Source of the DNA: Cephalothrix spiralis
Taxonomy: Eukaryota; Nemertea; Palaeonemertea; Archinemertea; Cephalotrichidae
Assembly: GCA_032353305.1 (NCBI GenBank)
Contig: JAUCNG010411136.1
Coordinates: 1-16,317, forward strand
DNA: 16,317 nt
Direction of reading: 5' to 3'
The notes beneath the pieces are model-generated. The model saw nothing but the letters and a program-made list of their open reading frames with translations, was not told where the DNA came from and searched no databases. Position 1 is the first letter of the stretch; every line of letters starts with the position of its first letter. Made by a program: the position numbers and the translations under genes. Of this stretch, positions 14,782-16,317 are shown one piece after another.

Positions 14782-15004
14782 TCATATCGGGTCTATTTTG
14801 TGAGTTATTGAAGCTTGAAGTTGGTAAAAAAGCCATTTTTGCGTTTTTTTAAATATGGCAAAAACACTTTAATTACCCATTATGGGCCCCCAGGGGTCGG
14901 GTCGAAAAAATATTTTATTTTCTTAAAAACATATCAAAAAATGAAGAAAATCGGTGACGTGATGAATCACGACCGTCTGGTTCTTAGAAAAAATGGTTCA
15001 TAAG
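14782..15004 (-). repeat. Right arm of the inverted repeat
   Basis: Inverse copy of 14396-14602, about 16 bp longer because of indels in the middle part. It includes the reverse complement of the outer-end sequence, ggttcttagaaaaaatgg. Confidence 0.85.
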
Positions 15005-15200
15005 TTATATATGATTCGTCAGAAAATATGAATAGTGATTTAAATAATTACGTGAAAGAAAAAATATACTGTAGTTTGTTCAATTGAAAAACGATTGATT
15101 TGTCTAAGGTTTTTGCTTGACATCACAATCATTCAATATTGAAATATGTTGCTGGATACCAATGTTATACAAGAAATATTTAGTAAGTCGTTAAAGTCTA

Positions 15201-15206
15201 AATAAA
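15201..15206 (+). promoter_or_regulatory. Candidate poly(A) signal AATAAA (first after the stop)
   Basis: This is the first canonical AATAAA downstream of the stop codon, about 830 bp away. I found none between 14370 and 15200; only a variant TATAAA (14628-14633) lies in the centre of the foldback element. If this signal is used, the 3'UTR contains the whole element. Confidence 0.45.
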
Positions 15207-15244
15207 GGGTTTTATGCAAAAACAATTAGCCAGGAATATTGAAT

Positions 15245-15250
15245 AATAAA
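15245..15250 (+). promoter_or_regulatory. Alternative poly(A) signal AATAAA
   Basis: A second AATAAA, 44 bp after the first, with T-rich sequence following. Further copies lie at 15342-15347 and 15563-15568. The choice among them cannot be made from sequence alone. Confidence 0.35.
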
Positions 15251-15588
15251 TTTTTATATCAGCATATGCATGCATATAGGCAATTGGTAGTATTTGAAAG
15301 AGTATTTTCAGAATCAAGACACTAGAATTTTTATGGAATGAAATAAAGTAAAATCAATCATTATGAATTCAAATGTTTAAAATGCCTTAATTGATGTCTT
15401 ATGTCAAAATGTTTGTATTTTTTTAAAGTAATAGTTCAATTTCCACAGCTAAATGTCATTCTGATAATGAAAGGTTTATTGAATTGATTAGTCTTAAAGT
15501 TAAATATGAATCTAAGAAAGGAAAAGTTTTTCAAATTTATCAGCAAGTTCGAGAAAATTACAAATAAAACTTGGGATTTTATCTTAAA

Positions 15589-15634
15589 TTCGCGAGCGAA
15601 ATAATATGCTTTGTCCAAAATAATATGCTTTGTC
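15589..15634 (+). repeat. Small palindrome and 19-bp direct repeat
   Basis: TTCGC-GA-GCGAA at 15589-15600 is a short hairpin. It is followed by aaataatatgctttgtc at 15599-15615 and an identical copy at 15618-15634 (period 19). Probably recent replication slippage; no function seen. Confidence 0.7.
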
Positions 15635-16052
15635 TTCAATTGATGGACTAACCGATTCGCTTCAGATCACAAAGATTTGCTGACAAATTTGAAAAATAAT
15701 TCCAATCCCATTGGCTCCTCTGAATCTTAAATACAAGAATAATGCTCATAGTCATATTTATAAGTTGTGTCAAGGTATAAAAATAAAGGTTATATTTTTC
15801 TATTAACATGCATATAACGAAACATCAATAAATAATATAAGGCAGACATATGCTTACCCAATACGCATCGTTTATGTCCGAAAATAATGACGAATGTCAC
15901 TATCATGCCAATTGTTAGAGATCATCAATAGCGATAATTATAGAGTCTAGAGGATCGTAGAGGTATTATTTTATCTTCCTCTCTTTAAAAACTACTTGAC
16001 TACCAGTGTATAATTTCTAATAAATAACGTAATTAGTATTTATCAATTTGCA

Positions 16053-16128
16053 TATAAAAGTAAATCAACTCATATATGTGCACTGTCATCATTTTGACAT
16101 TTTTTTAAAATTTTAAAGTGTATATAAA
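16053..16128 (+). promoter_or_regulatory. Two TATA-box-like sequences
   Basis: TATAAAAG at 16053-16060 and TATATAAA at 16121-16128 match the TATA-box consensus. They might mark the promoter of a gene beyond the right edge. In such AT-rich DNA chance matches are expected. Confidence 0.15.
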
Positions 16129-16317
16129 CAAGCAGTACTCTTAATGCAATAAATAGCAATTGAATTGGTATTCAAATTTTAATAATCTTGGACGTAATTC
16201 AAAATTTAATTTATACGTTGGTACGTTAACTTAGACGTGGAATTCTTTTGTTCGAACTACATTCTATATCATTTAGATCGAGTTACTGAACCATTGCTTA
16301 CTTAGACGTCAAGTTAG

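Larger units (their letters stand above)
14396..15004. mobile_element. Foldback / MITE-like inverted-repeat element
   Basis: Left arm 14396-14602 and right arm 14782-15004 are inverted copies around a 179-bp centre. The outer 36 bp match with 2 mismatches and the innermost 44 bp with 2. The middle is more diverged and has indels. There is no transposase ORF, so it is non-autonomous. The ends could be read as TTAA (14397-14400) and ATAA (15000-15003), suggesting a piggyBac-like TTAA target with one change. Alternatively, TA at 14398-14399 and 15001-15002 would suit a Tc1/mariner-type target. The 62-codon ORF at 14815-15003 lies in the right arm and is not a gene. Confidence 0.8.
15005..16317. 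other. Downstream AT-rich non-coding flank
   Basis: About 1.3 kb with no convincing gene on either strand. The 67-codon minus-strand ORF at 15436-15639 is lysine- and phenylalanine-rich low-complexity sequence. The flank contains the candidate poly(A) signals, the 19-bp direct repeat, TATA-like boxes near 16053 and 16121, and two copies of acttagacgt at 16229-16238 and 16300-16309. The left part is probably 3'UTR of the large gene; the rest looks intergenic. Confidence 0.65.

Noticed and set aside
14815-15003. 62-codon plus-strand ORF
   Set aside because: It lies entirely inside the right arm of the inverted repeat, is low-complexity (K/F-rich) and has no recognisable family.
15436-15639. 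67-codon minus-strand ORF downstream
   Set aside because: Composition reflects AT-rich sequence, and it overlaps the 19-bp direct repeat; no support.

Overview
The window looks like a stretch of an animal nuclear genome, most likely a marine invertebrate. A bivalve mollusc is my best guess, at low confidence. The evidence is AT-rich non-coding flanks, a spliceosomal-type acceptor just before the start codon, AATAAA poly(A) signals after the stop, a non-autonomous inverted-repeat element, and a secreted multidomain protein that carries an animal-type EGF-like domain. No bacterial ribosome binding sites, operon structure, tRNA, rRNA or CRISPR array was seen.

Layout. Bases 1-2150 are non-coding apart from a possible exon end at the left edge. 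This stretch holds a hairpin, CRE-like, ETS and RFX-type sites, and short repeated motifs. It ends in a polypyrimidine tract plus AG. Bases 2160-14369 are one uninterrupted coding exon for a 4069-residue secreted protein. Bases 14396-15004 are a foldback or MITE-like element with arms of about 207 and 223 bp, starting 26 bp after the stop codon. Bases 15005-16317 are AT-rich flank with candidate poly(A) signals, a short direct repeat and TATA-like boxes.

The protein. In order it has: a signal peptide; a Cys-containing N-terminal domain beginning SHFRGG; bacterial-type Ig-like and HYR-like domains; about nine CARDB/APHP-like repeats; a PPC-like and an IPT-like segment; an RHS/YD-repeat shell; an RHS-associated core that keeps the conserved Asp and PxxxxDPxG motifs; a hydrophobic stretch; a basic segment with two furin-type sites; a bacterial-style module (KDPND..GPAGYG); an Ig-like module ending ATDNVGNTEP; one EGF-like domain; adhesin-like repeats; and a C-terminal hydrophobic tail that could be a GPI signal. 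Most modules resemble giant bacterial surface proteins, while the signal peptide, EGF domain and upstream splice site are animal features. I infer a bacterial-type RHS/CARDB surface protein that was captured and adapted by an animal. It is distinct from teneurins, because neither the teneurin EGF/NHL layout nor a recognisable Tox-GHH tail is present.

Only one gene is securely present, so function rests on its domains: probably a cell-surface or secreted adhesion, recognition or defence protein, possibly processed at the RHS core and at the basic sites. Its 3'UTR probably includes the foldback element, so the mRNA could form a long double-stranded hairpin.
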